Positions 51,397 through 60,456 of a DNA stretch of 64,000 nt are shown here, one piece after another. The position numbers and the translations under genes were made by a program. The stretch is from an uncultured Roseateles sp. (GTDB lineage: Bacteria; Pseudomonadota; Gammaproteobacteria; Burkholderiales; Burkholderiaceae_C). Location of the stretch: positions 1,612,001 to 1,676,000 of the forward strand of contig NZ_OY729424.1 of assembly GCF_963422335.1 (NCBI RefSeq). Reading direction: 5' to 3'. The notes beneath the pieces were generated by a model. It searched no databases, had not been told where the DNA came from, and saw nothing but the letters and a program-made list of their open reading frames with translations. Positions within the stretch are counted from its first letter, which is position 1. Each line of letters begins with the position of its first letter.

Positions 51397-52638
51397 TTGA
51401 TACGACGCACCCTTGTTGCCCTGTGCCTGGCGGCCTTGCTGCCGGCGCACGCCGATACCACCACCGACCACCTGTTCCGTGCCAAGCCGCTGGACTTCGA
51501 GCGCACCGGCGCCAAGGTGGTGGGCGTCTATGTGGCGAACTGGGCCCCGATCAGCCATGTCGAGGCGCTCAAGCCCGGCAGCGTCACCCACCTGCTCTAT
51601 GCCTTTGTGCGCGCCTGCGGTCCCGGCCAGCTGCCGGCCGATACGCCCAAATGCCAGGGCAAGCAGGACTTCCAGCTCGCCACTGGCGAGGTCGATCGCC
51701 GCTTCGACGCCGCCTTTGCGCGGCTGAAAACCCGCGCTCCCCATGTCAAGGTGCTGGCCTCGGTCGGTGGCTGGGGCGGTTCGGACCCGTTCTTCCATCT
51801 GGCCAATGACCCGGCGCGGCGCGCCGTGTTCGCCGCCTCGGCGATGCAGTTCCTGCGCGACCACCCGGCCTTCGACGGCATCGACATCGACTGGGAGCAT
51901 CCGGGCGGCAACGGCGCGGCCAATGGCGTGCAGCTGGGTTCGCCGGCCGATGGCCAGGGCTTTGCCGATCTGATGGTGGATCTGCGCGCTGCGCTGGACC
52001 GGCTGACCGCCGAGAACGGCCGGCTCTACCAGCTGACGGTGGCCGTCAATCCGATCTCGCTGATCACCGACCGCATCAACTACAAGCAAGCCGCGCCGGC
52101 GTTGGACCTGGTGTTCATGATGAGCTACGACTTCTACGGCAACTGGACGCCGGTGGCCGGCAATCACAGCAGCTTGAAGAGCTCGGGCCCCGCGGCCGAT
52201 GACAGCCTGGAGCGCGGCGTGCGCAATCTGAAGGCGGCCGGCGTGCCCGCCGCCAAGCTGGTGGCCGGCGTGGCCATGTACGGCCGCGGCTTTGCCGGCG
52301 TGGCCCAGCCGGTCACCGGCGCGGCCAAGAGCGGCGGCTATCCGGGCACTGACGGGTCCACCGGCTATCGCGACATCGCCGCCCGCTACCTGGGCCCCAA
52401 AGGCCAGGGCCTGCGCGGCTACAAGCCGGTGTTCGACCCGGCCACCCAGGCCTGGAACCTCTACCACCCACAGCTCAAGCTTTTCATGGGTTATGACGAC
52501 CCCCGCGCGGTGCTGGCCAAGGGCCGCTTCGTGCGCGAGCAGGGCCTGGCCGGCGTGTTTGCCTGGGAGCTGAGCCAGGACAATGGCGACATCCTGAACG
52601 CGATGAATCTCGGCATAGGCAATCTGATACTGCCTTGA
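51397..52638 (+). CDS. Glycoside hydrolase family 18 chitinase
   Basis: 413 residues from TTG 51397, supported by GGAGA eight bases upstream and no suitable ATG. Signal peptide to PAHAD. Catalytic motif DGIDIDWEHPGG near residues 161-172 satisfies DxxDxDxE with Glu as acid. No chitin-binding domain is attached. Secreted hydrolysis of chitin or related GlcNAc polymers. Standalone gene. Confidence 0.92.
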   Translation: MIRRTLVALCLAALLPAHADTTTDHLFRAKPLDFERTGAKVVGVYVANWAPISHVEALKPGSVTHLLYAFVRACGPGQLPADTPKCQGKQDFQLATGEVDRRFDAAFARLKTRAPHVKVLASVGGWGGSDPFFHLANDPARRAVFAASAMQFLRDHPAFDGIDIDWEHPGGNGAANGVQLGSPADGQGFADLMVDLRAALDRLTAENGRLYQLTVAVNPISLITDRINYKQAAPALDLVFMMSYDFYGNWTPVAGNHSSLKSSGPAADDSLERGVRNLKAAGVPAAKLVAGVAMYGRGFAGVAQPVTGAAKSGGYPGTDGSTGYRDIAARYLGPKGQGLRGYKPVFDPATQAWNLYHPQLKLFMGYDDPRAVLAKGRFVREQGLAGVFAWELSQDNGDILNAMNLGIGNLILP

Positions 52639-52792
52639 TACCGCCCGGTCAATCCCCTGACCGGGGTGGGTTCAATTGCCCACAAACACCTGCCTCGGGG
52701 ATGGGCCTGCCCATTGATAGGCCCGATGCTGGATTCATGACCGGTGCCTGAGCTTCCGGTGTTTGTCCATGAACCTCGCAGGAGCAGTTGAG

Positions 52793-53644
52793 ATGATGAA
52801 GCAGTCGATTTCCTTCCGTTTGATGGTCGCCGCCGGTCTGTTGACCGCCTCCGTTGCTGCCTCTGCCGGCACTGTGTTTGCCAGTGCCAGCTACAACGCC
52901 GGTACCAGCTTCGCCGATGCCCTGTCCGGCACGACGATGACCATCGCCTTTGATGGCACCAGCTACTGGAGCACCTCGGGCGGCGGCACGGGCGGCACGC
53001 GCCTGGCCCAGTACGACGCCAGCGGCGCCACCGTGGGCACCTTTGCTCCTGGTCTGGACTTCCGCTCGGTGTTCACCGATGCGGGCAACAATGTGCTGGC
53101 CCGCCAATACGCCAGCAGCACCATCTACCAGCAGACCGCTCCGGGCGTGTTCAGCAGCGTGCTGACGCTCAATGGTGGCACCCTGGACTCACAGTCAGCG
53201 GTGGTCAAGGACGGCAGCAATTTCGTTGCCATCTCTGGTGGCTCGGTGTCGCAATGGGATGCCAGCGGCAACTTCATCGGTGCCGTCAGCCTGACGGGCT
53301 TTGGGACGGTAGGTCTCGAAGCTGTGTATCCGCAAGGCCGCGGCATCGCCGCCGCCGGCAACTACTGGCTGACCTATGACAGCGGCGTGCTCAGCGCCTG
53401 GGATCACGGCGGCAACCGCGTGGACTCTACGACGCTGACCGGCGCCACCGGCACCTTCGACGCCAACTTCAGCCTCAGCTATGCCAACAACAAGGTGTTT
53501 GTCGTCACCCAGAGCGGCGGCACCTGGAACGGCTACGACGTCGGCATCACCGCCGCTGTGCCGGAACCCGAAAGCTATGCGCTGATGCTGGCCGGCCTGT
53601 GCGCCGTGGGCCTGCTGGCGCGTCGCCGCAAGGCCGCCGCCTGA
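52793..53644 (+). CDS. PEP-CTERM sorting-domain protein
   Basis: 283 residues from ATG 52793 (AGGAG eight bases upstream). Signal peptide to AASAG; beta-rich body with beta-propeller-like repeats (QYDASGATVG, QWDASGNFIG, AWDHGGNRV); C-terminal VPEPESYALMLAGLCAVGLLARRR sorting signal. Exported exosortase substrate. A terminator follows. Confidence 0.92.
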   Translation: MMKQSISFRLMVAAGLLTASVAASAGTVFASASYNAGTSFADALSGTTMTIAFDGTSYWSTSGGGTGGTRLAQYDASGATVGTFAPGLDFRSVFTDAGNNVLARQYASSTIYQQTAPGVFSSVLTLNGGTLDSQSAVVKDGSNFVAISGGSVSQWDASGNFIGAVSLTGFGTVGLEAVYPQGRGIAAAGNYWLTYDSGVLSAWDHGGNRVDSTTLTGATGTFDANFSLSYANNKVFVVTQSGGTWNGYDVGITAAVPEPESYALMLAGLCAVGLLARRRKAAA

Positions 53645-53666
53645 TAGCCTGCAGCCACCTGTTCGC

Positions 53667-53689
53667 AACGGCCCGCAAGGGCCGTTTTT
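53667..53689 (+). terminator. Rho-independent terminator
   Basis: AACGGCCC-GCAA-GGGCCGTT stem-loop (53667-53686) with an adjoining T run (53685-53689), 23 bases after the PEP-CTERM stop. Confidence 0.9.
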
Positions 53690-53774
53690 CATGGCGCCGC
53701 CTTGCCTTGCATCAAGGGCCTAGCCCCGACACTGCGCCAAGATGCCTGCAACGCCCATGGGGAGAAGCAAGCAG

Positions 53775-54368
53775 ATGAGCACCGGCAAACGCATCCTGAT
53801 CATCCAGGGCCACCCCGACGCACTGGCGCCGCACTTCTGCCATGCGCTGGCCCAGGCCTACCGAGAGGGTGCCGAACAGGCCGGCCACAGTGTGCGGGTG
53901 CTCGATGTGGCGGCACTGGACTTCCCGCTGCTGCGCAGCCAGGCCGACTGGGAGCATGGCGAGCTGCCCCCCTCGCTGCTGCCGGCGCAGCAGGACATCG
54001 CCTGGTGCGAGCACCTGGTGCTGTTCTTCCCGCTGTGGCTGGGCGACATGCCGGCGCTGCTGAAGGGTTTTCTGGAGCAGGTGGCGCGGCCCGGCTTCGC
54101 GTTCAAGAAGGACGGCAGCAATCCCTTCGGCAAGAAGGGCTTGAGCGGCCGCTCGGCCCGGGTCGTCGTGACCATGGGCATGCCGGCCCTGCTGTACCGC
54201 TTCTTCTTCCGCGCCCACAGCGTCAAATCGCTGGAGCGCAACATCCTGGGCTTTGTCGGCATCGCGCCCGTCCATGAAACCTTGATTGGCATGGTGGGCA
54301 ATTTGAGTGAGGCGCAAGCCCTCGAGCAGCTGGGCCGTTTGCGCCAGCTGGGCCAGCAGGCCGCTTGA
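53775..54368 (+). CDS. Flavodoxin-fold NAD(P)H oxidoreductase
   Basis: 197 residues from ATG 53775: ILIIQGHPDALAPHFCHALAQAY, a Flavodoxin_2/NQO1-like FMN or FAD site, and LVLFFPLWLGDMPALLKGFLEQV, with LSGRSARVVVTMGMPALLY. Related to KefF/MdaB quinone reductases. Cytoplasmic; substrate unknown. Isolated gene before the TldD/TldE-like pair. Confidence 0.9.
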   Translation: MSTGKRILIIQGHPDALAPHFCHALAQAYREGAEQAGHSVRVLDVAALDFPLLRSQADWEHGELPPSLLPAQQDIAWCEHLVLFFPLWLGDMPALLKGFLEQVARPGFAFKKDGSNPFGKKGLSGRSARVVVTMGMPALLYRFFFRAHSVKSLERNILGFVGIAPVHETLIGMVGNLSEAQALEQLGRLRQLGQQAA

Positions 54369-54451
54369 AGCCGGCGTGACTCAATAGCTTGACGCCCCTA
54401 TCATGGCGCGGCGCACGGCCACAAGCTGGCGCTCAACGAGGGGACGCGCCC

Positions 54452-55819
54452 ATGCCGACAAGCTTTTTGCAGGCGCCCGCCGGGGCCGCCTATTCCGAAC
54501 TCCGCCAACACGAGCTGCGCAAGACGCGCATGCTGATGATGGATGGCAGCCTGACCCTGAATTCTCGCACCGCCGAGGGCGGCATCAGTGCCCGGGTCTA
54601 TCAGGACGGTTATTGGGGCTTTGCCTCGGCGCCCGATGCCGCCGAGGCCGCCCGCATCAGCGACAAGGCGCTGGCCAATGCCCGGGCGATGGCACGCTTC
54701 GGTGCCAAGTCCAACTTGCCCCTGCCCGGCGGCAGCTACCGCGGCGAGCATGTGTTTGCCGGCCGCAGGGCGCTGACGCCGGCCGAGTGCCAGCAGCGCC
54801 TGGCCGAGCTGCATGCCTGGTGCAAGACCCGCTTCCCGGCGCTGAAGTCCACCCGCTTCCTGCTCGCCGACGAGCATCACAGCAAGCAGCTGGCCACCAG
54901 CCTGGGCGGCCAGTCTCTGGCCAGCATCCAGCGTGCGCTGTGCTACATCGCCTTCATCACCGAAGACGCGCAGGGCGCGCCGGTCGAGCTGTCGCTGCCG
55001 CTGTCATGCAAGGGCAGCCTCGCCGATCTGGATCTGTCGATTGCCACCCTGGCGCCCGAGCTGGATCGCCTGCACGAACACCTGATGGCCAAGCGCCATG
55101 CGGTGGCCGCGCGCGGCGGCCTGCACACGGTGGTGATGGCGCCCGAGCTGGCCGGCATGCTGGCCCACGAGGCCATGGGCCACCCCTGCGAGGCCGATCT
55201 GGTGCTGGGCGGCGCGGTGACCCGCGACCTGCTGGGCCAGCGCGTGGCCAGCGAGCTGGTCAGCATGGTGGATCTGGCACACACCTACCAGGGCGAGGAA
55301 CTGATGATCCCCGTCTATGCCGACGACGAGGGCGTGCCCGGGCAGGACGCGGTGCTGATAGACAAGGGCGTGCTCAGCGCCTTCATGAACAGCCGCGAGA
55401 CCGCCGCCCAGCTGGGCCATGCGCCCACCGGCAGCGCCCGGGCCTACAACCCGAATGACGAGCCGCTGGTGCGCATGCGCAACACGGCCATCCTGCCCGG
55501 CGCGTCCAAGCTGGACGAGATGATTGCCGGCGTCGATGACGGCTATCTGCTGATGAAGACCTCCAACGGCCAGGCCGACTCGACCACCGAGTTCATGTTC
55601 GGCATCAGCCTGGCTTACGAAATACGCGGCGGCAAGCTGGGCCGCGCGATACGCGACACCACCTTGTCGGGCTCGGCGATCAAGGTGCTGCAAAGCGTCG
55701 ATGCGGTGTCGGACGATATGCACTGGACCTGTGCCGGCTACTGCGGCAAGAAGCAGCCCATGGTCGTTTCAATGGGCGGGCCGGCCCTGCGCGCCCGTGC
55801 TCATCTGGGAGGCGAATGA
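54452..55819 (+). CDS. TldD/PmbA-family metalloprotease, TldD-like member
   Basis: 455 residues from ATG 54452. LAHEAMGHPCEADLVLGG near 236-253 is the HExxxH zinc motif of TldD. C-terminal segments GRAIRDTTLSGSAIKVLQSVDAVSDDM match the family. Overlaps the next gene by four bases (ATGA), giving the usual TldD/TldE heterodimer pair. The E. coli pair matures microcin B17 and degrades unfolded peptides. Confidence 0.92.
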   Translation: MPTSFLQAPAGAAYSELRQHELRKTRMLMMDGSLTLNSRTAEGGISARVYQDGYWGFASAPDAAEAARISDKALANARAMARFGAKSNLPLPGGSYRGEHVFAGRRALTPAECQQRLAELHAWCKTRFPALKSTRFLLADEHHSKQLATSLGGQSLASIQRALCYIAFITEDAQGAPVELSLPLSCKGSLADLDLSIATLAPELDRLHEHLMAKRHAVAARGGLHTVVMAPELAGMLAHEAMGHPCEADLVLGGAVTRDLLGQRVASELVSMVDLAHTYQGEELMIPVYADDEGVPGQDAVLIDKGVLSAFMNSRETAAQLGHAPTGSARAYNPNDEPLVRMRNTAILPGASKLDEMIAGVDDGYLLMKTSNGQADSTTEFMFGISLAYEIRGGKLGRAIRDTTLSGSAIKVLQSVDAVSDDMHWTCAGYCGKKQPMVVSMGGPALRARAHLGGE

Positions 55820-57108
55820 TGGAACAGAACACTCGACTGAAAGACGCCGCCGAGCAGGCGCTGACGCTGATGCGCGCTCAGGGTTTCGACCAGGCCCAGG
55901 TCAGTGCCTCGGCCGTGCTGCAGGACGAGCTCAACATCGCCCACAACCATGCCAGCCTGATGCGCAGCACCGAGTCGCAGAAGCTCTCGCTGCTGGGTCT
56001 GATCGATGGCCGCAAGGCCAGCACCGAGCTGACCGAGTTCGGCGTGGAGGGATTGCGCGAGCGCATCGCCAGCCTGTTCGCGGATGCCAGTGGCGCGCCG
56101 CAGGATGCGGCCAATGCGGTCTCGTCGGGGCAGCGGGCCAACATCGTCCAGGGCCCGCAGCAGGGCGACGTGGGCCAGCTGGCCGACACCGTGGCCGAGC
56201 TGCTGGCCTTTCGCGAGCGCGAAACGCCGCTGATGATGCTGGACGAAGGGGCGGCCGCCCATCTGCTGGCGCAAAGCCATACCTTGACCAGCGAGGGCAG
56301 CGAGCTGAGTTGCAGCCTGGGCTGGTACAGCCTGAGTGCCTTCGGCACCGCCCGCGAAGGCAAGCAGTCCAGCTCCTTCAACTTTGCCGGCGGCAGTACC
56401 CATGATCTGCGCGCGCTGCCGGCGGCCGAGCACTTCGGCATCGCCGACATGCTGCGTGACACCTCACAGCAGATCCACACCCAGCCCATCGCCGGCAACT
56501 TCGTCGGCGAGGTCTTGCTGACCCCACCGGCCGTGGCCGATCTGCTGGCCTGGCTGCAGGGCCAGCTCAGCGATATGCAGCTGATCAACGGCAGTTCGCT
56601 GTACCGTGACCAGGTCGGCGCGCAGATCGCCTCGCCGCACTTAAGCCTGCGCAGCCGTTTCGACGCCCCCGGCGTGGCGGCGATCTCGGGCGATGCCTTC
56701 GCCACCCCGCCGCTGGAGGTGCTGCGCGAGGGCCGGCTCCTGACCCTGACGCCCAGCCTCTATGCCAGCCGCAAGACCGGCCTGCCCCATGTGCCGGTGG
56801 CCGGCTCGGGCTGGGAGCTGCTGGCGGGCCAGACCTCGCGCGCCGAGCTGCTGGCAGCGATGCCGCGCGGGGCCGTGGTGGGCCGGCTGTCGATGGGCAA
56901 TCCGGCGCCGAATGGCGATTTCTCCGGCGTGATCAAGAACAGCTTCAGCGTCCAGGACGGACTGATAGGTCCGGCCCTGTCCGAGGTGATGATCACCGGC
57001 AATATCGCCACGATGCTGCGTGAGGTCAAGGCTGTGAGTCGCGAGCGCATCGACACCGGTGACCTGCTGCTGCCCTGGCTACGTATCGCCGGCCTGCATT
57101 TTTCTTGA
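55816..57108 (+). CDS. TldD/PmbA-family protein, TldE-like member
   Basis: 430 residues with the family N-terminal EQALTLMRAQGFDQAQVSAS and C-terminal NPAPNGDFSGVIKNSFSVQDGLIGPALSEVMITGN, but no HExxxH zinc motif, as expected for the non-catalytic TldE/PmbA partner. Translationally coupled to the upstream TldD-like gene. Confidence 0.92.
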   Translation: MMEQNTRLKDAAEQALTLMRAQGFDQAQVSASAVLQDELNIAHNHASLMRSTESQKLSLLGLIDGRKASTELTEFGVEGLRERIASLFADASGAPQDAANAVSSGQRANIVQGPQQGDVGQLADTVAELLAFRERETPLMMLDEGAAAHLLAQSHTLTSEGSELSCSLGWYSLSAFGTAREGKQSSSFNFAGGSTHDLRALPAAEHFGIADMLRDTSQQIHTQPIAGNFVGEVLLTPPAVADLLAWLQGQLSDMQLINGSSLYRDQVGAQIASPHLSLRSRFDAPGVAAISGDAFATPPLEVLREGRLLTLTPSLYASRKTGLPHVPVAGSGWELLAGQTSRAELLAAMPRGAVVGRLSMGNPAPNGDFSGVIKNSFSVQDGLIGPALSEVMITGNIATMLREVKAVSRERIDTGDLLLPWLRIAGLHFS

Positions 57109-57114
57109 CAAGGC

Positions 57115-57501
57115 TTACCAGTTCTTGCCCAGCCGCGCGTCGATGCTGAAAGCACCGGCGCCGGCCACGGCCAGGGCGAAGAAGCCGCCGGCGATGGCCA
57201 GGTTCTTCATGAACATGATCATCTGCATCTGGTCACCGGCATGCAGATGGAACAGAAAGCCGGCCGCCAGGGTGAACAGGGCCAGGGCCACCGCCGCCGT
57301 GCGCGTCATGAAGCCGAACAATATGGCCAGGCCGCCACCCAGCTCGGCCAGTATCACCAGCGGCAGCAAGGCGCCTGGCACCCCGGCCGATTGCATATAA
57401 CCCTGCGTGCCCGCATAGCCACTGATCTTGCCCCAGCCCGACAGCACAAACATCAAGGCCAGCAGCACGCGCGCGATCAGCAAACCCAGATTCTGTTGCA
57501 T
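57115..57501 (-). CDS. DoxX-family membrane protein
   Basis: 128 residues from ATG 57501 (GGAG upstream); a longer frame to 57663 reads into the tandem repeat and is rejected. Four hydrophobic helices with LLARVLLALMFVLSGWGKI (residues approximate) and GGGLAILFGFMTRTAA, typical of DoxX/YphA proteins. Inner-membrane protein of unclear function. Convergent with the TldE-like gene. Confidence 0.9.
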   Translation of the reverse strand: MQQNLGLLIARVLLALMFVLSGWGKISGYAGTQGYMQSAGVPGALLPLVILAELGGGLAILFGFMTRTAAVALALFTLAAGFLFHLHAGDQMQMIMFMKNLAIAGGFFALAVAGAGAFSIDARLGKNW

Positions 57502-57590
57502 GGTGTTCTCCGTCATTCGGTGGTTGGATGAGAAGTTGCCGCCGGGCCATTTGATGGCGACATGCCTGACCGATGGTGCGTGCAGTGTGC

Positions 57591-57624
57591 CAGCCTCGGC
57601 CAGCCTCGGCCAGCCTCGGCCAGC
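57591..57624. repeat. 10-bp tandem repeat, 3.4 copies
   Basis: CAGCCTCGGC is repeated perfectly three times plus CAGC, in the gap between the DoxX and VTT genes. Short perfect repeats of this kind change length by slippage and may affect expression of the DoxX gene, whose upstream region it occupies. Confidence 0.9.
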
Positions 57625-57680
57625 ATGCCCCGCGGTGCAGCACCAGCGAGGGGGCTGGGCCATGCTGCTGCTCTGACCGA

Positions 57681-58301
57681 TCAGCCCAGCCAGCGCAACC
57701 AGCGAGTCTGCAGCGCCTTGCGCCAGTTGACCCGCGTGAAGGCATAGATCAGCCCGAGCGCGGCCAGCTGCGAAATGATGAAGTAGGCGCCGGAGGCCAG
57801 ACCACTCAGCTCAGCACCGAACTGCCGGGCCATCAGTGTGCCGCCTGCCACGGCCACCGAGTAACTGACCAGGCGGCCGACGAAAAAGGGCAGGGCCAGC
57901 AGGCGCAGCGGCGCACCGGTCAGGCCGTAGGCCAGGAACAGCAGGTTGGAGGGCAGGGGGCTGAAGGCGAACAGCAGAAAGGCCAGGGCGCTGGCGGCGC
58001 GGCGGCGCTCGATCACGGCCGCCAGTGCCTGCATGTTCTCGTGCAGCTCGGGCCGGACCCAGCGGCTGGTGGTCAGGCGCTGGGCGAAATGCGCCAGCAC
58101 CAGCCGGCCTCCGGTGGCCGCCGTTGCCGCCACCAGGGCCACCACCAAGGGCTGCGCCTGGGGGTAGTTGAAACCGTAGAGCGACAACACCATCCAGGTG
58201 GGCGGGGCAAAGGCCGGCAGCACATTCAGGGCAAACACGGCCAGCAGCAACAGGGTCATCGAGAGCATGCGGCGATTTTGCTGCATCGCCGTCGGCGCCA
58301 T
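57681..58301 (-). CDS. VTT/DedA-like (TVP38/TMEM64-type) membrane protein
   Basis: 206 residues with five or six hydrophobic segments and FSPLPSNLLFLAYGLTGAPLRLLALPFFVGRL, the SNARE-associated/VTT re-entrant motif pattern. Probably a lipid scramblase or transporter of the DedA superfamily. Starts at ATG 58301; ATG 58286 (MQQNRRML) is an alternative. Divergent from methylglyoxal synthase. Confidence 0.82.
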   Translation of the reverse strand: MAPTAMQQNRRMLSMTLLLLAVFALNVLPAFAPPTWMVLSLYGFNYPQAQPLVVALVAATAATGGRLVLAHFAQRLTTSRWVRPELHENMQALAAVIERRRAASALAFLLFAFSPLPSNLLFLAYGLTGAPLRLLALPFFVGRLVSYSVAVAGGTLMARQFGAELSGLASGAYFIISQLAALGLIYAFTRVNWRKALQTRWLRWLG

Positions 58302-58342
58302 CTTGATGCGACACCGTAACTCCAGCGCCCTAAGATGCGGCC

Positions 58343-58726
58343 ATGAAGATCGCGCTGATTGCCCACGACCACAAAAAGGACGACATGGTGCGCCTGGCGC
58401 AGCAGTTCAGCCCCTTTTTGCAGACCTGCCGCCTGATGGCCACCGGCACCACGGGCGGGCGGTTGCGGCGGGAACTGGGCCTGGACGTCGAGTGCCTGCT
58501 CAGCGGTCCGCTGGGCGGAGACCTGCAGATCGGTGCCCGCTTGGCCGTGGGCGAGGTCGATGCGGTGGTCTTTCTGCGCGACCCTATGACCCCGCAGCCG
58601 CATGAGCCTGACATCAATGCCCTGGTGCGTGCCTGCGATGTGCACAACGTGCCCTGCGCCACCAATCTGGCAGGTGCCGGCCTGCTGCTGCGGCAGCTCG
58701 GCGCGGACGCGGTCGATCGCGCCTGA
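58343..58726 (+). CDS. mgsA: Methylglyoxal synthase
   Basis: 127 residues, shorter than the 152-aa E. coli enzyme but with all signature motifs: ALIAHDHKKDDM, ATGTTGG, SGPLGGDLQIGA, and FLRDPMTPQPHEPDINAL. Converts dihydroxyacetone phosphate to methylglyoxal and phosphate in the cytoplasm, relieving phosphate limitation in glycolysis. The C-terminus lacks the last ~20 residues of the E. coli protein. Confidence 0.93.
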   Translation: MKIALIAHDHKKDDMVRLAQQFSPFLQTCRLMATGTTGGRLRRELGLDVECLLSGPLGGDLQIGARLAVGEVDAVVFLRDPMTPQPHEPDINALVRACDVHNVPCATNLAGAGLLLRQLGADAVDRA

Positions 58727-58841
58727 AGCCTTCGCCTCCAGGGTCTGACCCGAGGGCGCGGCGGGCTTGGGCGATGCCACAATCACCGCGGTGTGGCGTT
58801 GCCGTCGCGACGCCGCCGCCAGCAGAAAAATGGGAGTCACC

Positions 58842-60449
58842 ATGACCATCGCTGTCACCCGCCGCGCCCTCGCCTCCGTGCTGGCCGCCAGCCTCTGGGC
58901 CGCCTATGGCCTGAACCCGGCGCTGGCCGCCACGCCCAAGGACACCCTGGTGGTGGCCTTTGCCTTCGACGACATCATCTCGGTCGATCCGGCCGAGGTA
59001 TTCGAAATCTCCGGCGGCGAGATCATGGGCAATACCTATGACCGGCTGGTGCGCTTCGATGTCAGCGATCCGTCCAAGCTGATCGGCGATCTGGCCAAGA
59101 GCTGGACGGTCTCGGCCGACGGCAAGACCTTCACCTTCGAGCTGAGGGATGGTCTGAAATTCGCCTCCGGCAACCCGCTCACCGCCGAGGACGTGGTGTT
59201 CTCGCTGCAGCGCTCGGTGATGCTGGACAAGACACCGGCCTTCATCCTGACCCAGTTCGGCTGGAGCAAGGCGGCGGTGGCCGACAAGATCAAGCAGACG
59301 GGCAAGCTGACCCTCACGCTCGAGACCGACAAGACCTATGCGCCCAGCTTCGTGCTGAACTGCCTGACGGCCAATATCGCCGCCGTGGTGGACAAGAAGC
59401 TGGTGATGAGCAAGGAGGTCAACGGCGACATGGGCTATGCCTGGCTGAAGACCAATTACGCCGGCTCCGGCCCGTTGAAGCTGCGCGAGTGGCGCGCCAA
59501 CGAGATCGTGGCGCTGGAGCGCAATGACAATTACTGGGGCACCAAGCCCGCACTGGCCCGCGTGATCTACCGCCATGTGAAGGAGTCGGCTACGCAGCGC
59601 CTGCTGCTGGAAAAGGGCGATGCCGACATCGCGCGCAACCTGACCCCGCAGGACCTGGACGCGCTGGCTGCGAACAAGGATGTGAAGACCACGTCCACGC
59701 CCAAGGGCACGGTCTACTACATCAGCCTGAACCAGAAGAACGCCAATCTGGCCAAGCCCGAGGTGCGCGAGGCCTTCAAGTGGCTGGTCGACTATGACGC
59801 CATCGGCGCCACCCTGATCAAGAACATCGGCGTCGTGCACCAGAACTTCCTGCCGGTGGGCCTGCTGGGCGCCAGCACCGCCAAGCCCTACAAGCTGGAC
59901 GTTGACAAGGCCAAGGCGCTGCTGGCCAAGGCCGGCCTGCCCAATGGCTTCAAGGTGACCATAGACACGCGCAGCATCCAGCCGGTGCAGGGCATCGTCG
60001 AGGCGATACAGCAGACTGCCAAGCGGGCCGGCATCGAGATGGAAATCATCCCCGGCGACGGCAAGCAGACGCTGACCAAGTACCGTGCCCGCACCCACGA
60101 TATGTACATCGGCCAGTGGGGCGCCGACTACTGGGACCCCCACACCAATGCCGACACCTTCGCCCGCAACCCCGACAACGCCGACGACGCCAAGAGCAAG
60201 CCGCTGACCTGGCGCAATGCCTGGGCCATTCCCGAGCTGACCAAGAAGGCCGATGCCGCGGTGCTGGAGCGCGATGCCAACAAGCGCAAGGCGATGTACA
60301 CCGAGATCCAGGAGGAGTTCCGCAAGACCAGCCCCTTCATCATGCTGTACCAGCAGACCGAGGTGGCGGCCTACCGCAGCAATGTGGAGGGCCTGCAGGT
60401 CGGGCCGACCTCGGACTCGACCTATATGTTCAAGGTTGTGAAGCGCTGA
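58842..60449 (+). CDS. Peptide/opine ABC transporter substrate-binding protein
   Basis: 535 residues from ATG 58842 (GGGAG six bases upstream). Signal peptide to PALAA; SBP_bac_5 domain (TLVVAFAFDDIISVDPAEVFEISGGEIMGNTYDRLVRFD in outline). Binds a peptide or related oligomer in the periplasm. First of five genes forming a Dpp/Opp-type importer operon. Confidence 0.95.
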   Translation: MTIAVTRRALASVLAASLWAAYGLNPALAATPKDTLVVAFAFDDIISVDPAEVFEISGGEIMGNTYDRLVRFDVSDPSKLIGDLAKSWTVSADGKTFTFELRDGLKFASGNPLTAEDVVFSLQRSVMLDKTPAFILTQFGWSKAAVADKIKQTGKLTLTLETDKTYAPSFVLNCLTANIAAVVDKKLVMSKEVNGDMGYAWLKTNYAGSGPLKLREWRANEIVALERNDNYWGTKPALARVIYRHVKESATQRLLLEKGDADIARNLTPQDLDALAANKDVKTTSTPKGTVYYISLNQKNANLAKPEVREAFKWLVDYDAIGATLIKNIGVVHQNFLPVGLLGASTAKPYKLDVDKAKALLAKAGLPNGFKVTIDTRSIQPVQGIVEAIQQTAKRAGIEMEIIPGDGKQTLTKYRARTHDMYIGQWGADYWDPHTNADTFARNPDNADDAKSKPLTWRNAWAIPELTKKADAAVLERDANKRKAMYTEIQEEFRKTSPFIMLYQQTEVAAYRSNVEGLQVGPTSDSTYMFKVVKR

Positions 60450-60456
60450 CCTCTCG

